The position numbers and the translations under genes are program-made. The notes under the pieces are model-generated. The model searched no databases, was not told the DNA's origin, and saw only the letters and a list, made by a program, of their open reading frames with translations. A stretch of 51,577 nucleotides of DNA from Pseudomonadota bacterium (GTDB lineage Bacteria; Pseudomonadota; Gammaproteobacteria; Steroidobacterales; Steroidobacteraceae), in assembly GCA_021822385.1 (NCBI GenBank), contig JAKARC010000016.1, positions 1 through 51,577 on the forward strand, given 5' to 3'. Positions 8,626-17,669 of the stretch are shown here, one piece after another (the stretch's first letter is position 1; every line of letters starts with the position of its first letter).

Positions 8626-10077
8626 TCAGGCCGTGCCGCCGACGGTCAGGCCCTCGATCTTCAACGTCGGCTGGCCCACCCCGACCGGGATGCTCTGACC
8701 CTCCTTGCCGCACGTACCCACGCCCTCATCGAGCTTCAGGTCGTTGCCGACCATCGTCACCCGGGTCAGCACGTCCGGACCGCTGCCAATGAGGGTGGCA
8801 CCCTTCAGGGGCGCGCCGAGACGACCATTCTCGATGGCATAGGCTTCACTCGCCGAGAACACGAACTTGCCGGAGGTGATGTCCACCTGGCCGCCACCGA
8901 AATTCACTGCGTAGATCCCGCGCTGCACCGAGGCGATGATCTCCCCGGGATCGTATGGGCCGGGACGCATGTAGGTATTGGTCATACGCGGCAGAGTGAC
9001 GTGCGCAAACGACTCGCGCCGGCCGTTGCCGGTCGGTCGCTGGCCCATCAGCCGGGCGTTCAGCCGATCCTGCATATAGCCACGCAGTATGCCGTCCTCG
9101 ATGAGCGTGGTGCATTGCGTCGGGACACCCTCATCATCGATGTTCAGCGAGCCGCGTCGATTCGGCAGCGTGCCGTCGTCAACAACCGTGCACCCGGGCG
9201 CTGCAACACGCTCACCGATGCGGTTGGCGAACGCCGAGGTGCCCTTGCGATTGAAGTCCCCCTCCAAGCCGTGGCCAATCGCCTCATGCAGCAGGACTCC
9301 CGGCCAGCCCGGGCCGAGCACGACGGTGAGAGTACCGGCGGGCGCAGGCACCGCCTCGAGATTGATCAGCCCCTGACGCACCGCCTCATGGGCGAGGCGC
9401 AGCGGCCGGTCGCCGCCGACCAGCTCCGCCAGGGAGTACCGGCCACCCGCGCCGCAATACCCCTGTTCCCGCCGTCCGTTGTGCTCGACCAGCACCGAGA
9501 CATTCATGCGCACCAGCGGGCGCACGTCGGCCGCAAGCTCGCCCTCGCTGGTGGCGATCAATACGATCTGGTGCACGGCCACGAGGCTGGCCGTGACGTG
9601 CACGACACGCGGATCGGCCTGGCGAGCCTCGCGGTCGACCCGCTCGAGCCAGGCCACTTTGTCGGTATCCGCAAGCGTCGCCAGGGGATCGCCGGGCAGA
9701 TACAGGCGATGACCGCTGCGCTCCTGCCAGGCACTGACACGCTGCGTACCGCCGTGCAGCGCGATCGCACGGGCCGCGTGCGAGGCTTCGGTCAGCGCCG
9801 GCAGCACGATCTCGTCGGAGTACGCGAAGCCGGTCTTCTCCCCGCTCAACGCCCGCACGCCCACGCCCTGCTCGATGCTGGCACTGCCGTCGCGCACGAT
9901 GCCATCCTCGAGCGACCAGGACTCCTGGCGCGAGAGCTGGAAGTAGACATCGGCATAATCGACCGAGTGCGCCAGCACCTCCCCGAAGATGTGCTCGAGC
10001 CGGCCGTCCAGCCCGCTCGGCCGCAGAATGAGATCGCGGGCGAGAGTCAATGCATCGGTACGGGTCTGGTCACTCAT
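8626..10077 (-). CDS. tldD: Metalloprotease TldD
   Basis: The 483-residue TldD/PmbA-family protein has the zinc-binding motif [11 protein letters not shown] (His264, Glu265, His269) and the conserved TNTYM and GGGQVD segments. With PmbA/TldE it forms a heterodimeric protease, known from microcin B17 maturation and CcdA degradation; no pmbA is in this window. The start is ATG 10077, which overlaps the nitrilase stop by eight bases; a further upstream frame to 10242 lies inside that gene and looks unlike the family. tldD near rng and maf is a conserved gammaproteobacterial neighbourhood. Confidence 0.93.
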   Translation of the reverse strand: MSDQTRTDALTLARDLILRPSGLDGRLEHIFGEVLAHSVDYADVYFQLSRQESWSLEDGIVRDGSASIEQGVGVRALSGEKTGFAYSDEIVLPALTEASHAARAIALHGGTQRVSAWQERSGHRLYLPGDPLATLADTDKVAWLERVDREARQADPRVVHVTASLVAVHQIVLIATSEGELAADVRPLVRMNVSVLVEHNGRREQGYCGAGGRYSLAELVGGDRPLRLAHEAVRQGLINLEAVPAPAGTLTVVLGPGWPGVLLHEAIGHGLEGDFNRKGTSAFANRIGERVAAPGCTVVDDGTLPNRRGSLNIDDEGVPTQCTTLIEDGILRGYMQDRLNARLMGQRPTGNGRRESFAHVTLPRMTNTYMRPGPYDPGEIIASVQRGIYAVNFGGGQVDITSGKFVFSASEAYAIENGRLGAPLKGATLIGSGPDVLTRVTMVGNDLKLDEGVGTCGKEGQSIPVGVGQPTLKIEGLTVGGTA

Positions 10078-10921
10078 GTCCTTCATCCATCGGTGTGCAA
10101 GAGGTGTGCATGCCGAGCACGCGGTGGCGCAACACCGGAAAGCTCTCCCGGTCGCGCTGCTCGGCCTGAAGATCGATGTCGGCCACGACGCAGCCGCTGC
10201 CCTGCGGGCGGCGCGCGAGCACCTGGCCCCAGTGATCGGCAATCAGGCTGTCGCCGTAGGTTTCGCGGCCATTGGGGTGCCGGCCGGTCTGCGCAGCGGC
10301 GATGACCACGCACAGGTTCTCGACGGCGCGCGCCCGCAGCAACACCTCCCAGTGCGCGCGTCCCGTGGCGGCAGTGAACGCCGCGGGAATGGCGAACAGC
10401 TGCGCGCCCTGCGCGACCATGGCACGATACAACTCGGGGAAGCGGACGTCGTAGCAGACCGACAGGCCCAGCCGGCCGACCGGCGTGGGCACGACCACGA
10501 CCGTGGCGCCCGGAGCGATGTGCGCGGACTCGGCATAACTCTCGGCGCGATCGGGCAGGCGGACGTCGAACAAGTGCATCTTGTCGTAGCGCGCGCGGCG
10601 CATCCCGCTCGCGTCGTACACGAGACAGGCCGCCGCAACCCGACCGTCGGCAGCGCCGCTCAAGGGCACCGTGCCACCGACGATCCACAGCCCGAGACGG
10701 CGCGCACTGTCGGCCAGGAACTCCTGCATGGGCCCGCGGCCGTCAGGCTCGGCGACGCCGCGCTTGTCGGCGTCGGCGATTCCCATGAAGGCGAAGTTCT
10801 CGGGCAGCACGGCGAGGCGCGCACCTTGCGCGGCGGCCGTCTCGAGCAACGTGCCCGCGGCGGCGAGATTGGCGCGCACATCGGGGCCAGAGTTCATCTG
10901 CAGGGCTGCCACACTCGTCAT
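10070..10921 (-). CDS. Carbon-nitrogen hydrolase (nitrilase superfamily, Nit1-like amidase)
   Basis: The 283-residue protein keeps the catalytic triad: Glu41 in LPEN, Lys114 in [10 protein letters not shown] and Cys156 in [10 protein letters not shown]. The context sequences resemble the Nit branch that hydrolyses deaminated glutathione or related omega-amides, a metabolite-repair role. It is cytosolic, with no signal peptide. It lies 34 bases after rng and overlaps tldD; a nitrilase between rng and tldD is common in relatives. Exact substrate is inferred from family resemblance only. Confidence 0.85.
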   Translation of the reverse strand: MTSVAALQMNSGPDVRANLAAAGTLLETAAAQGARLAVLPENFAFMGIADADKRGVAEPDGRGPMQEFLADSARRLGLWIVGGTVPLSGAADGRVAAACLVYDASGMRRARYDKMHLFDVRLPDRAESYAESAHIAPGATVVVVPTPVGRLGLSVCYDVRFPELYRAMVAQGAQLFAIPAAFTAATGRAHWEVLLRARAVENLCVVIAAAQTGRHPNGRETYGDSLIADHWGQVLARRPQGSGCVVADIDLQAEQRDRESFPVLRHRVLGMHTSCTPMDEGHE

Positions 10922-10955
10922 GCGGAAAGCCTACTCCGTCTGCCGCCCGCATGCC

Positions 10956-12410
10956 TCACGGGGCGACGACGTCGAACTGATCGATGCCATAGAGCGCTTC
11001 GACCTGCAGCCGCACCGTCCGGCCAATCTGCCGCTGCAGCTTCTCGAACGTGGCCGCCTCCGCTTCGAGCAGCCGATCGACCACGGCCTGATGCGCCAGC
11101 ACCAGCACCGACTCGCCCGCATCACCCCCCTGGCGCAGCAGCTCGCGAAAGATCTCGTTGCAGACCGTCGCGGCAGTCTTGACGTAGCCGCGCCCCTCGC
11201 ATGCGCGGCACGGCTCGCAGAGCAGATGCATCAGGCTCTCGCGCGTACGCTTGCGGGTCATCTCGAGCAGACCGAGCGGGGAGAAGTTGACGATGCGCGT
11301 CTGCGCCCGGTCCCCGGCGAGTGATCGCTCGAGCGCTGTGAGGATCTGGCGCCGGTGCGCCTCGGTGTGCATGTCGATGAAGTCGACGATGATGATCCCG
11401 CCGAGATTGCGCAGGCGCAGCTGCCGGCCGATCGCCTCGGCCGCCTCGAGATTGGTGCGAAAGCAGGTTTCCTCCAGATTGCGGTGTCCGACATAACCCC
11501 CGGTGTTGACGTCGATGGTTGTCATGGCCTCGGTCTGGTCGATGACGAGATGGCCGCCGGACTTGAGCATCACCCGGCGCTCGAGCGCACGATTGATCTC
11601 GTCCTCGACTCCGTGCAGCGCGAAAATCGGCCGTGATTCATCGTACAGCTCGATGCGCGTCGCGACGGCCGGCAGGAACCGTGCGGCGAACTCGCGCATG
11701 GCGTGATACACCTCGGGCGAATCGACCCGGACGGCGCCGACGCCCCGCGACAGTTCATCGCGCAGCAGCCGCAGCGCGAGCGGCAGATCCTCATGCACCA
11801 GGGCGCCGGCGGGCAGCTCGGCCGCACGCGCACGCACATGCCGCCAGAGCCGCTCGAGGTAGATCATGTCCTCGCGCAGCGCCTCGGCCGTCGCCCCCTG
11901 TGCGGCGGTGCGCAGGATGTAGCCGCCCGCCGCCTCACCGCGCAGCTCGGCCACCAGAGACTTCAACCGGACCCGTTCGGCCTCATCCTCGATTTTCGTC
12001 GACACGGCCACCGTATCGCCAGCCGGCAGATACACCAGGTAGCGCGCCGGCAACGTGATGAACGTGCTCAGGCGCGCTCCTTTGGTTCCGATGGGGTCCT
12101 TGGTCACCTGCACGAGCAGCTCCTCGCCGGGGCTGACCAGACGGCGTACATCCGTCGCCGGATCCGGCGCGGCCGCCTCGAGCGGCGGACCGACGATGTC
12201 GTCGACGTGTAAAAATGCGGTGCGCTCGAGTCCAATCTCCACGAACGCCGCCTGCATGCCCGGCAACACCCGGGTCACGCGGCCCTTGTAAAGATTGCTC
12301 ACGTGCCGGCGGCGACCGGCATGCTCGATGAAAAGCTCCTGCACGACGCCGTCCTCGACCAGCGCCGCCCGAGTCTCGCCGGGACCCGCATTGACTAGGA
12401 TTTCGATCAC
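10956..12410 (-). CDS. rng: Ribonuclease G (RNase E/G family)
   Basis: The 484-residue endoribonuclease begins with the family N-terminus EILVNAGPGETRAA and an S1 domain (HVSNLYKGRVTRVLPGMQAAF). The catalytic core follows, with the Asp-bearing TTIDVNTGG and IIIVDFIDM segments, and the Zn-link-like CEPCRACEGRG. It lacks the long C-terminal scaffold of RNase E, so it is RNase G, which processes 16S rRNA 5' ends. The start is GTG 12410, overlapping the maf stop as GTGA; a TTG at 12428 is possible but gives non-family residues. Note that the yhdP-type gene often next to rng is absent. Confidence 0.93.
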   Translation of the reverse strand: MIEILVNAGPGETRAALVEDGVVQELFIEHAGRRRHVSNLYKGRVTRVLPGMQAAFVEIGLERTAFLHVDDIVGPPLEAAAPDPATDVRRLVSPGEELLVQVTKDPIGTKGARLSTFITLPARYLVYLPAGDTVAVSTKIEDEAERVRLKSLVAELRGEAAGGYILRTAAQGATAEALREDMIYLERLWRHVRARAAELPAGALVHEDLPLALRLLRDELSRGVGAVRVDSPEVYHAMREFAARFLPAVATRIELYDESRPIFALHGVEDEINRALERRVMLKSGGHLVIDQTEAMTTIDVNTGGYVGHRNLEETCFRTNLEAAEAIGRQLRLRNLGGIIIVDFIDMHTEAHRRQILTALERSLAGDRAQTRIVNFSPLGLLEMTRKRTRESLMHLLCEPCRACEGRGYVKTAATVCNEIFRELLRQGGDAGESVLVLAHQAVVDRLLEAEAATFEKLQRQIGRTVRLQVEALYGIDQFDVVAP

Positions 12411-13009
12411 GCGCCCCGCCCGCGCCAATAGACGAGACCCGCCGTGCGCAGCAACTCGGCTGTCTCGGCGAGCGGCAGTCCCACGACTCCCGTGTAGCTG
12501 CCGTTGATCGACTCGATGAACGCCGCTCCAAAGCCTTGAATGGCGTAGCTGCCGGCCTTGTCACGCGGTTCACCGGTCTGCCAGTAGGCTTCCCGCTCGG
12601 CCAAGGTCAGCTCACGCAGACGGACCGAGGTGACACTGATGCGCACTTCCACGCTGCGCTCGTTCGCAAGCGCAACAGCGGTCATCACCTCGTGGATGCG
12701 CCCGGAGAGCTTGCCGAGCATGGCCAGGGCATCGGCCCGATCGGTCGGCTTGCCGTAGACCGCCCCGGCGAGCACCACCGCGGTATCGGCGGCCAATACG
12801 GGCAGGCGCTCGCCGCGAGCGCGTACGGCAATCGCCTTCGCGAGCGCCAACCGCTCCACATAATCGTGCGGCGCTTCCCCGGCCTGCAACCGCTCGTCGA
12901 GATCGGCCGCCGTGGCCGTGTGCGGCACGCCGAGCTGCCACAGCAGATCGCGCCGCCGCGGCGAGGCAGAGGCGAGGCAGAGCACAGGGGCGGAGGGTTC
13001 CAGGCTCAT
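12407..13009 (-). CDS. maf: Maf-family nucleoside triphosphate pyrophosphatase
   Basis: The 200-residue protein has the Maf signature LASASPRRRDLL (about residues 12-23), the catalytic LAADTAV (Asp) and the GKPTDRADA segment. Maf proteins hydrolyse non-canonical or canonical NTPs (dTTP/UTP in the YhdE branch) to monophosphates as house-cleaning enzymes. It is joined to rlmH by a TGATG one-base overlap and to rng by GTGA. Sub-branch (YhdE or YceF) is not certain, but the rng neighbour supports YhdE. Confidence 0.92.
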   Translation of the reverse strand: MSLEPSAPVLCLASASPRRRDLLWQLGVPHTATAADLDERLQAGEAPHDYVERLALAKAIAVRARGERLPVLAADTAVVLAGAVYGKPTDRADALAMLGKLSGRIHEVMTAVALANERSVEVRISVTSVRLRELTLAEREAYWQTGEPRDKAGSYAIQGFGAAFIESINGSYTGVVGLPLAETAELLRTAGLVYWRGRGA

Positions 13010-13479
13010 CAGGCCCGATGATACGGGTGACGGGCGTGGATGCTAAGCGCCCGATACAGCTGTTCGGCGAGCACGACCCGGACCAGAGCGTGCGGCAAGG
13101 TGAGGGGCGAGAGCGAGAGCACCAGGTCGGCGCGCGCTCGCACCTGCGGGGCCAAGCCGTCGGGACCGCCGATCAGAAACGCCAGATCCCGCCCGTCGCG
13201 CAATCGCTCGGCCAGCCAGTCGGCAAAATTCGCCGTGGTCATTGTCGTGCCGCGCTCATCGAGCGCCACCACGAACTCCTCGGCCCGCACCGCCGCGAGC
13301 AGCCGGCTCGCCTCGGACTCGATCGCTGCGCGCACCGGCCCGCCGGCGCTGCGCCGCCCCGGCTCGATCGGTACCAGCGTCAGCTTCAGGCCGGGGCCCA
13401 GACGGCGCGAGTAGTCCTCATAGCCCTGCTGCACCCAGGCCGGCGCGCGTGTGCCGACGGCCAGCAGCCGCACACGCAT
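13009..13479 (-). CDS. rlmH: 23S rRNA (pseudouridine1915-N3)-methyltransferase RlmH
   Basis: The 156-residue SPOUT methyltransferase contains FLIGGPDGL (SAM-binding knot loop), LSLSPLTLPHALVRVVLAEQLYRA and the C-terminal HARHPYHRA. It methylates pseudouridine 1915 in helix 69 of 23S rRNA on assembled ribosomes. Length equals the E. coli protein within a residue or two. Only three bases separate it from rsfS, and its stop shares a base with the maf start, so it sits in one transcript with them. Confidence 0.95.
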   Translation of the reverse strand: MRVRLLAVGTRAPAWVQQGYEDYSRRLGPGLKLTLVPIEPGRRSAGGPVRAAIESEASRLLAAVRAEEFVVALDERGTTMTTANFADWLAERLRDGRDLAFLIGGPDGLAPQVRARADLVLSLSPLTLPHALVRVVLAEQLYRALSIHARHPYHRA

Positions 13480-13482
13480 CGC

Positions 13483-13911
13483 TCAACCGCGCTCGGGAAG
13501 TGGCACCGCAGCGTGTCCAACACCGTCCGCTCCGGGGGAGGGCTCCCACAGTCGCTCGAGCGCATAGAACTCCCGCACGCGCGGCAGCATCACGTGCACG
13601 ACGATATCCTGCAAATCGACGAGCACCCACTCGCCCTCACGTTCGCCCTCGGTGCCGAGCGGGCGTAGCCCGCTGCCCTTGGCCTGATCGATCACCCGCG
13701 CGGCGATCGCGCGGACGTGCCGATCGGAGGTGCCAGTGGCGATGATCAGGGTATCGAGCACATCGGTAAGACTGCGCACGTCGATCACTTTGACATCGAC
13801 GGCCTTGATGTCCTCGAGCGCCGCCGTCAACCCGCGCAGCAGCGCCGCGGATCTTTTCTTGGGCCGGGATCGGGACGAGGTGCCGCGGCGGGCAGCGGAA
13901 CGGGTAGTCAT
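13483..13911 (-). CDS. rsfS: Ribosome silencing factor RsfS
   Basis: The 142-residue protein has the DUF143 core: AALEDIKAVDVKVIDV, LIIATGTSDRHVRAIA and GEWVLVDLQDIVVHVM. It binds ribosomal protein L14 and blocks subunit joining under nutrient stress. A basic, Ser/Arg-rich N-terminal segment of about 22 residues precedes the conserved domain, longer than in E. coli (105 aa). Its start overlaps the nadD stop in ATGA. The nadD-rsfS-rlmH order is conserved. Confidence 0.93.
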   Translation of the reverse strand: MTTRSAARRGTSSRSRPKKRSAALLRGLTAALEDIKAVDVKVIDVRSLTDVLDTLIIATGTSDRHVRAIAARVIDQAKGSGLRPLGTEGEREGEWVLVDLQDIVVHVMLPRVREFYALERLWEPSPGADGVGHAAVPLPERG

Positions 13912-14549
13912 GTACTTCTAGAATAGCATTCGCTGTCGAGCAACATGCGCCGCACGTCATCCGGCACCAGATAGCGCGGATCCTGGCCGGCGACGATCAG
14001 CTGGCGCAGCTCGGTGGAGGAAATCTCGAGCTGGGTCACGGCGTGCACGTAGACCCGTCCGGCCGTCCGCTCGTGCAGCTCCCGAATCGACCCCGTGCCG
14101 CGATCGACCATCACCTCGCCCAGGGGTCCGAGCGTCGGGGCCTTCCAACCCGGACGATGGGCGACAACGACATGGGCCAGCTCGAGCAGCTCCCGCCATC
14201 GGTGCCAGTGCGGCAAGCCGAGGAATGCGTCCATGCCGAGCAGCAGGCACAGTGAACGCCGGGGATACTCGGCGCGCAGCTCCGCGAGCGTATCGACCGA
14301 ATAGGACACACCGCTGCGGCGGATCTCCCGGTCATCGACCGTGAAGGCGGGCTCACCGGCCACGGCCGCCCGCACCATGCGCAGGCGCAAATCCGCGCTG
14401 GCGAGCGGCTGCTCGCGGTGCGGCGGATTGCCGCTCGGCAGGAACCGCACCTCCGCCAGACGCAGCAGCTGCCACAACTCGAATGCCGTGCGCAGATGAC
14501 CGTAGTGAACAGGATCGAACGTTCCGCCGAAAATACCGATGGGCTGCAT
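13908..14549 (-). CDS. nadD: Nicotinate-nucleotide adenylyltransferase
   Basis: The 213-residue protein opens with GIFGGTFDPVHYGHL, the nucleotidyltransferase motif with the (H/T)xGH-type signature, and ends with the ISSTELR motif before DDVRRMLL. It adenylates nicotinate mononucleotide in NAD synthesis. I chose ATG 14549 because the conserved fold starts right there; the frame stays open to 14678 but that part overlaps holA and lacks family residues. It lies 43 bases after holA and overlaps rsfS. Confidence 0.95.
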   Translation of the reverse strand: MQPIGIFGGTFDPVHYGHLRTAFELWQLLRLAEVRFLPSGNPPHREQPLASADLRLRMVRAAVAGEPAFTVDDREIRRSGVSYSVDTLAELRAEYPRRSLCLLLGMDAFLGLPHWHRWRELLELAHVVVAHRPGWKAPTLGPLGEVMVDRGTGSIRELHERTAGRVYVHAVTQLEISSTELRQLIVAGQDPRYLVPDDVRRMLLDSECYSRST

Positions 14550-14592
14550 GATGTCCGTGCATCCGGCCGTGCCTCGCACGGCGGTTCGGGTG

Positions 14593-15612
14593 CTATTTGA
14601 ACATGGATTGAGGTGCCGGCACCGCCGGGCGCGCGCACAGATCTGCCGCGAGCAGAGCCATCTCGTCCCAGGGGTCACCGGCCAGACGACCCTTGATCAT
14701 GCGATCGGCGCGCGCCGCGCGCAGCATGAGGCTCGGCAATGACAAGTGACGGCTGCGGCGCTGTGCGGCCTCGATCGCCGCGCTCGAGCGCCGCCAGCCC
14801 CCGGCTGCACCACCCGGACCGGCGAGCGCGGCGCTCAGATCCCTCAGGGCCTGGATCAAGGCCCACAGCACGAGCGTCGGCTCGGTGCCTTCGGCGCGCA
14901 GACCCGAGAGTACACGCAGCGCGCGCCCCGCCTCACCGGCGAGCGCGGCGTCGGCGAGCCGGAACACATCGAACCGTGCGCTGTCGGCGAACCCCGCCCC
15001 CCGAGCGCCGCCGAGCAGTTGCAGCTTGCGCAGCTCCTGATCGGCCGCGAGCAGGTTGCCCTCGGTCCGCATGGCGAGCATCCGCAGGGTCTGCGGATCC
15101 AGATCAACACCGATCCGGCGGCTGCGCGTGCGCAGCCACGCGAGCAGCTTGCCGGCCTCGACCGGCCAGACGGGAACCCATGCACCCTGGGTCTGCACGG
15201 CACGAACCCACTGCGCCGCCTGCGCGTCCCGGTCCAGACGGGGCGCGAGAATCAGCAGCCGTGTGTCGGGATCGGCGCGCTCGAGCAGCGCCGTCAGCAC
15301 CGCCGCGCCGGCGGCGCCGGGCCGGGCGCTCGTCAGGCGAATCTCGAGCAGACGCCGGGTACCAAACAGCGAGAGCGTACCGGCCGCGGCGCGCACGGCC
15401 TCCCAATCGGCCGCCCGTTCGATGAAGTGTACGTCGCGCTCGGTGAAGCCCGCCGCACGTGCCTGCGCGCGCACCGCATCGGCGGCTTCGGCCACGAGCA
15501 GCGGCTCATCCCCCGAGATGAGGTACGCCGGGAGCAGTTTCTGGGCGAGTTGGCCCTCGAGCGAGTCTGAGGTGAGTTTCACGCGCGCTGTCGCTGAATC
15601 CGCAGCCGCCAT
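14593..15612 (-). CDS. holA: DNA polymerase III delta subunit
   Basis: The 339-residue protein has the delta-subunit layout: the N-terminal AAA-like domain with LLPAYLISGDEPLLVAEAAD and later FGTRRLLEIRL, then the helical domain with LDPQTLRMLAMRTEGNLLAA and KLQLL. Delta opens the beta sliding clamp in the clamp loader. ATG 15612 is chosen because family members start shortly before the PAYLISGDEP segment; the frame is open much further (to 16836) but there runs antisense to the iminopeptidase gene. Normally lptE lies just upstream; here a divergent accessory block starts 69 bases away. Confidence 0.93.
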   Translation of the reverse strand: MAAADSATARVKLTSDSLEGQLAQKLLPAYLISGDEPLLVAEAADAVRAQARAAGFTERDVHFIERAADWEAVRAAAGTLSLFGTRRLLEIRLTSARPGAAGAAVLTALLERADPDTRLLILAPRLDRDAQAAQWVRAVQTQGAWVPVWPVEAGKLLAWLRTRSRRIGVDLDPQTLRMLAMRTEGNLLAADQELRKLQLLGGARGAGFADSARFDVFRLADAALAGEAGRALRVLSGLRAEGTEPTLVLWALIQALRDLSAALAGPGGAAGGWRRSSAAIEAAQRRSRHLSLPSLMLRAARADRMIKGRLAGDPWDEMALLAADLCARPAVPAPQSMFK

Positions 15613-15681
15613 TATAGCCGCGAACCCGAACAGGCCGGCCCGCCATATCCGCTGGGGCGGACGATCTGCTACGCTCGGCAC

Positions 15682-16659
15682 ATGATGAGCGGTTCGCATT
15701 CGAGAGGACCGGTACGCCGGTTGTACCCGCCGATCAAGCCCTACCGCACCGGCCGGCTGCGGGTCTCGGATCGGCATCAGCTCTACTTCGAGGAAAGCGG
15801 CAATCCCGAGGGCGCACCGGCCGTATTCCTGCATGGCGGTCCGGGCGGCGGCACCGAGCCGAAGATGCGCCGCTTCTTCGACCCGCAGCGCTACCGGATC
15901 GTGCTGCTCGATCAGCGCGGGTGCGGCAAGAGCCGCCCGCGTGCCGAGCTGCGGGAAAACACCACCTGGGATCTGGTTGCGGACCTCGAGCGCCTGCGCG
16001 AGCACCTCGGCATCGAGCGGTGGCTGGTGTTCGGCGGCTCGTGGGGCTCGACGCTCGCCCTCGCCTACGCGCAGACGCACCCCGAGCGGGTGCGCGCGCT
16101 GGTTCTGCGCGGAATCTTCCTGCTGCGCCGCTGGGAGCTCGACTGGTTCTACCAGAACCCCGGGGGCGCCGCGGCGCTGTATCCGGACCTCTGGGAACAG
16201 TTCATCGAGCCGATCCCGCCGGCCGAGCGCAGCGACATGATCCGCGCCTACTATGCCCGCCTCACCGACGCGGATGCGGCGGTGCGCACGCGCGCAGCAC
16301 GGGCCTGGTCGACCTGGGAGGGCGCTACGAGCTATCTGCGCACGGCGCCCGATTATCTCGCCAAGTTCGAGCACGCCGCCTACGCCGAAGCCTTCGCCCG
16401 CATCGAGTGTCACTTCTTCGTCAATGCGGGATTCTTCGCGTCCGATGATCAGCTGCTGGCGAACGTGCACCGCATCCGCGCTATCCCGGCCGTCATCGTG
16501 CAAGGCCGTTATGACATCGTATGCCCGATGCGCAGTGCCTGGGATCTGCACCGCGCGTGGCCGCAGGCGCAGCTGCGGATCGTACCGGACGCCGGCCACT
16601 CGGCATTCGAGCGCGGCACGCTGCACGAGCTGATCCAAGCCACCGACGGATTTGCCTGA
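15682..16659 (+). CDS. pip: Proline iminopeptidase (alpha/beta-hydrolase, S33 family)
   Basis: The 325-residue S33 peptidase has the oxyanion motif HGGPGGG (51-57), the nucleophile elbow GGSWGS with Ser120, Asp278 in GRYD and His306 in DAGHSAFE. The N-terminal YPPIKPY and DQRGCGKSRP segments are typical of the Pip subfamily, which frees N-terminal proline from peptides in the cytosol. It is divergent from holA, sharing a 69-base intergenic control region, and is the first gene of a plus-strand block. The stop is four bases before the likely start of the next gene, so co-transcription is likely. Confidence 0.92.
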   Translation: MMSGSHSRGPVRRLYPPIKPYRTGRLRVSDRHQLYFEESGNPEGAPAVFLHGGPGGGTEPKMRRFFDPQRYRIVLLDQRGCGKSRPRAELRENTTWDLVADLERLREHLGIERWLVFGGSWGSTLALAYAQTHPERVRALVLRGIFLLRRWELDWFYQNPGGAAALYPDLWEQFIEPIPPAERSDMIRAYYARLTDADAAVRTRAARAWSTWEGATSYLRTAPDYLAKFEHAAYAEAFARIECHFFVNAGFFASDDQLLANVHRIRAIPAVIVQGRYDIVCPMRSAWDLHRAWPQAQLRIVPDAGHSAFERGTLHELIQATDGFA

Positions 16660-16663
16660 GCTG

Positions 16664-17611
16664 ATGCGCGGGCCGGTGCCAGGACGTCGCGCACGCTCGA
16701 CCCGCCGAGGGACGCGGGCCGCCGCCGGGTTTCGCGGCCTCGCCGTGCTCACCGTCTCGATGTGGAGTCTGGGTGGGGTGCTGCCGGCGCACGCCGGCAG
16801 CGACGTCGCGGTACTGTACGCCGGGTCGCTCATCAACGTGATGCAGGGTGCGGTCGGTCCGGCGTTCGATCGGGCGAGCGGCGATCACTTCCGCGGCTAC
16901 GCCGGCGGCTCGAAGCTGCTCGCGAACGAGATCACCGCGCACCTGCGTCGGGCCGATGTGTTCCTCAGCGCCGTGCCGGGCGTGAATGCGCGCCTGATGG
17001 GTGCTCGCCATGGCAATTGGGTGCGCTGGTACCTCACGTTCGCACGCTCGCCGCTGGTCATCGGCTACAACCCCCACAGCCGCTTCGCACCGTTGTGGCA
17101 TAGGCGGCCCTGGTATGTGGTGCTGCAGACACCGGGGCTGCGCATCGGACGCACGGACCCCCGGCTCGATCCCAAAGGCGTCCTCACCCTTGAGCTGATG
17201 CGGCGGGCGGCGGCGTATTACCACATTCCGGGTCTCGCCCGCCGCGTGCTCGGTGCGCCGGAGAACAGTGCGCAAGTCTTCCCCGAGGAAACGCTGATGG
17301 GCCGGCTGCAGTCCGGAGAACTCGATGCGGGCTTTTTCTACTCGACGGAAACCGCGGCCGCGGGCATCCCGTCGGTGCACCTGCCGCCGCAAATCACGCC
17401 CGAAGCCCGCTACACCATCACGCTCGTGCGCGGCGCCCCGCACCCGCGCGCGGCGATCGCCTTCATTGCATTCCTACTCGGTCCGGCGGGACGTAGGCTG
17501 ATGCGTTCGCACGGATTGCGGCTTGAGCGGCCCACGCTCACGGGGCCGGCGCGGGCGGTGCCGACCGCGCTCCGCGCGCTGCTGCGCCCGGCGGGACCCC
17601 CCGTTCGGTGA
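16664..17611 (+). CDS. Molybdate/tungstate-type ABC substrate-binding protein (WtpA-like)
   Basis: The 315-residue exported protein has a basic n-region, a hydrophobic stretch (LAVLTVSMWSLGGVL) and an AHA cleavage site. The mature part begins VAVLYAGSLINVM, matching the AGSL oxyanion-binding loop of the WtpA/ModA-like family, and has GRTDPRLDPKG, matching WtpA-type proteins better than classical ModA. It would deliver tungstate or molybdate to the permease-ATPase encoded next. The start is ATG 16664; a TTG at 16652 overlapping pip is less likely. Ligand (Mo versus W, or another oxyanion) is inferred. Confidence 0.75.
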   Translation: MRGPVPGRRARSTRRGTRAAAGFRGLAVLTVSMWSLGGVLPAHAGSDVAVLYAGSLINVMQGAVGPAFDRASGDHFRGYAGGSKLLANEITAHLRRADVFLSAVPGVNARLMGARHGNWVRWYLTFARSPLVIGYNPHSRFAPLWHRRPWYVVLQTPGLRIGRTDPRLDPKGVLTLELMRRAAAYYHIPGLARRVLGAPENSAQVFPEETLMGRLQSGELDAGFFYSTETAAAGIPSVHLPPQITPEARYTITLVRGAPHPRAAIAFIAFLLGPAGRRLMRSHGLRLERPTLTGPARAVPTALRALLRPAGPPVR

Positions 17612-17669
17612 CCGCGCCCGGGTCAGGCCGGACCGGTCCGCCGGCACGCTGACATCCCGAGCCGCACTC

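Noticed and set aside
7227-8792. 521-codon plus-strand open frame over the decarboxylase gene
   Set aside because: Antisense to a gene with intact PLP motifs; very rich in Arg, Gln and His, with no family resemblance.
15613-16836. Upstream extension of the holA frame
   Set aside because: This part is antisense to pip, which has a complete catalytic triad; holA homologues start near 15612.
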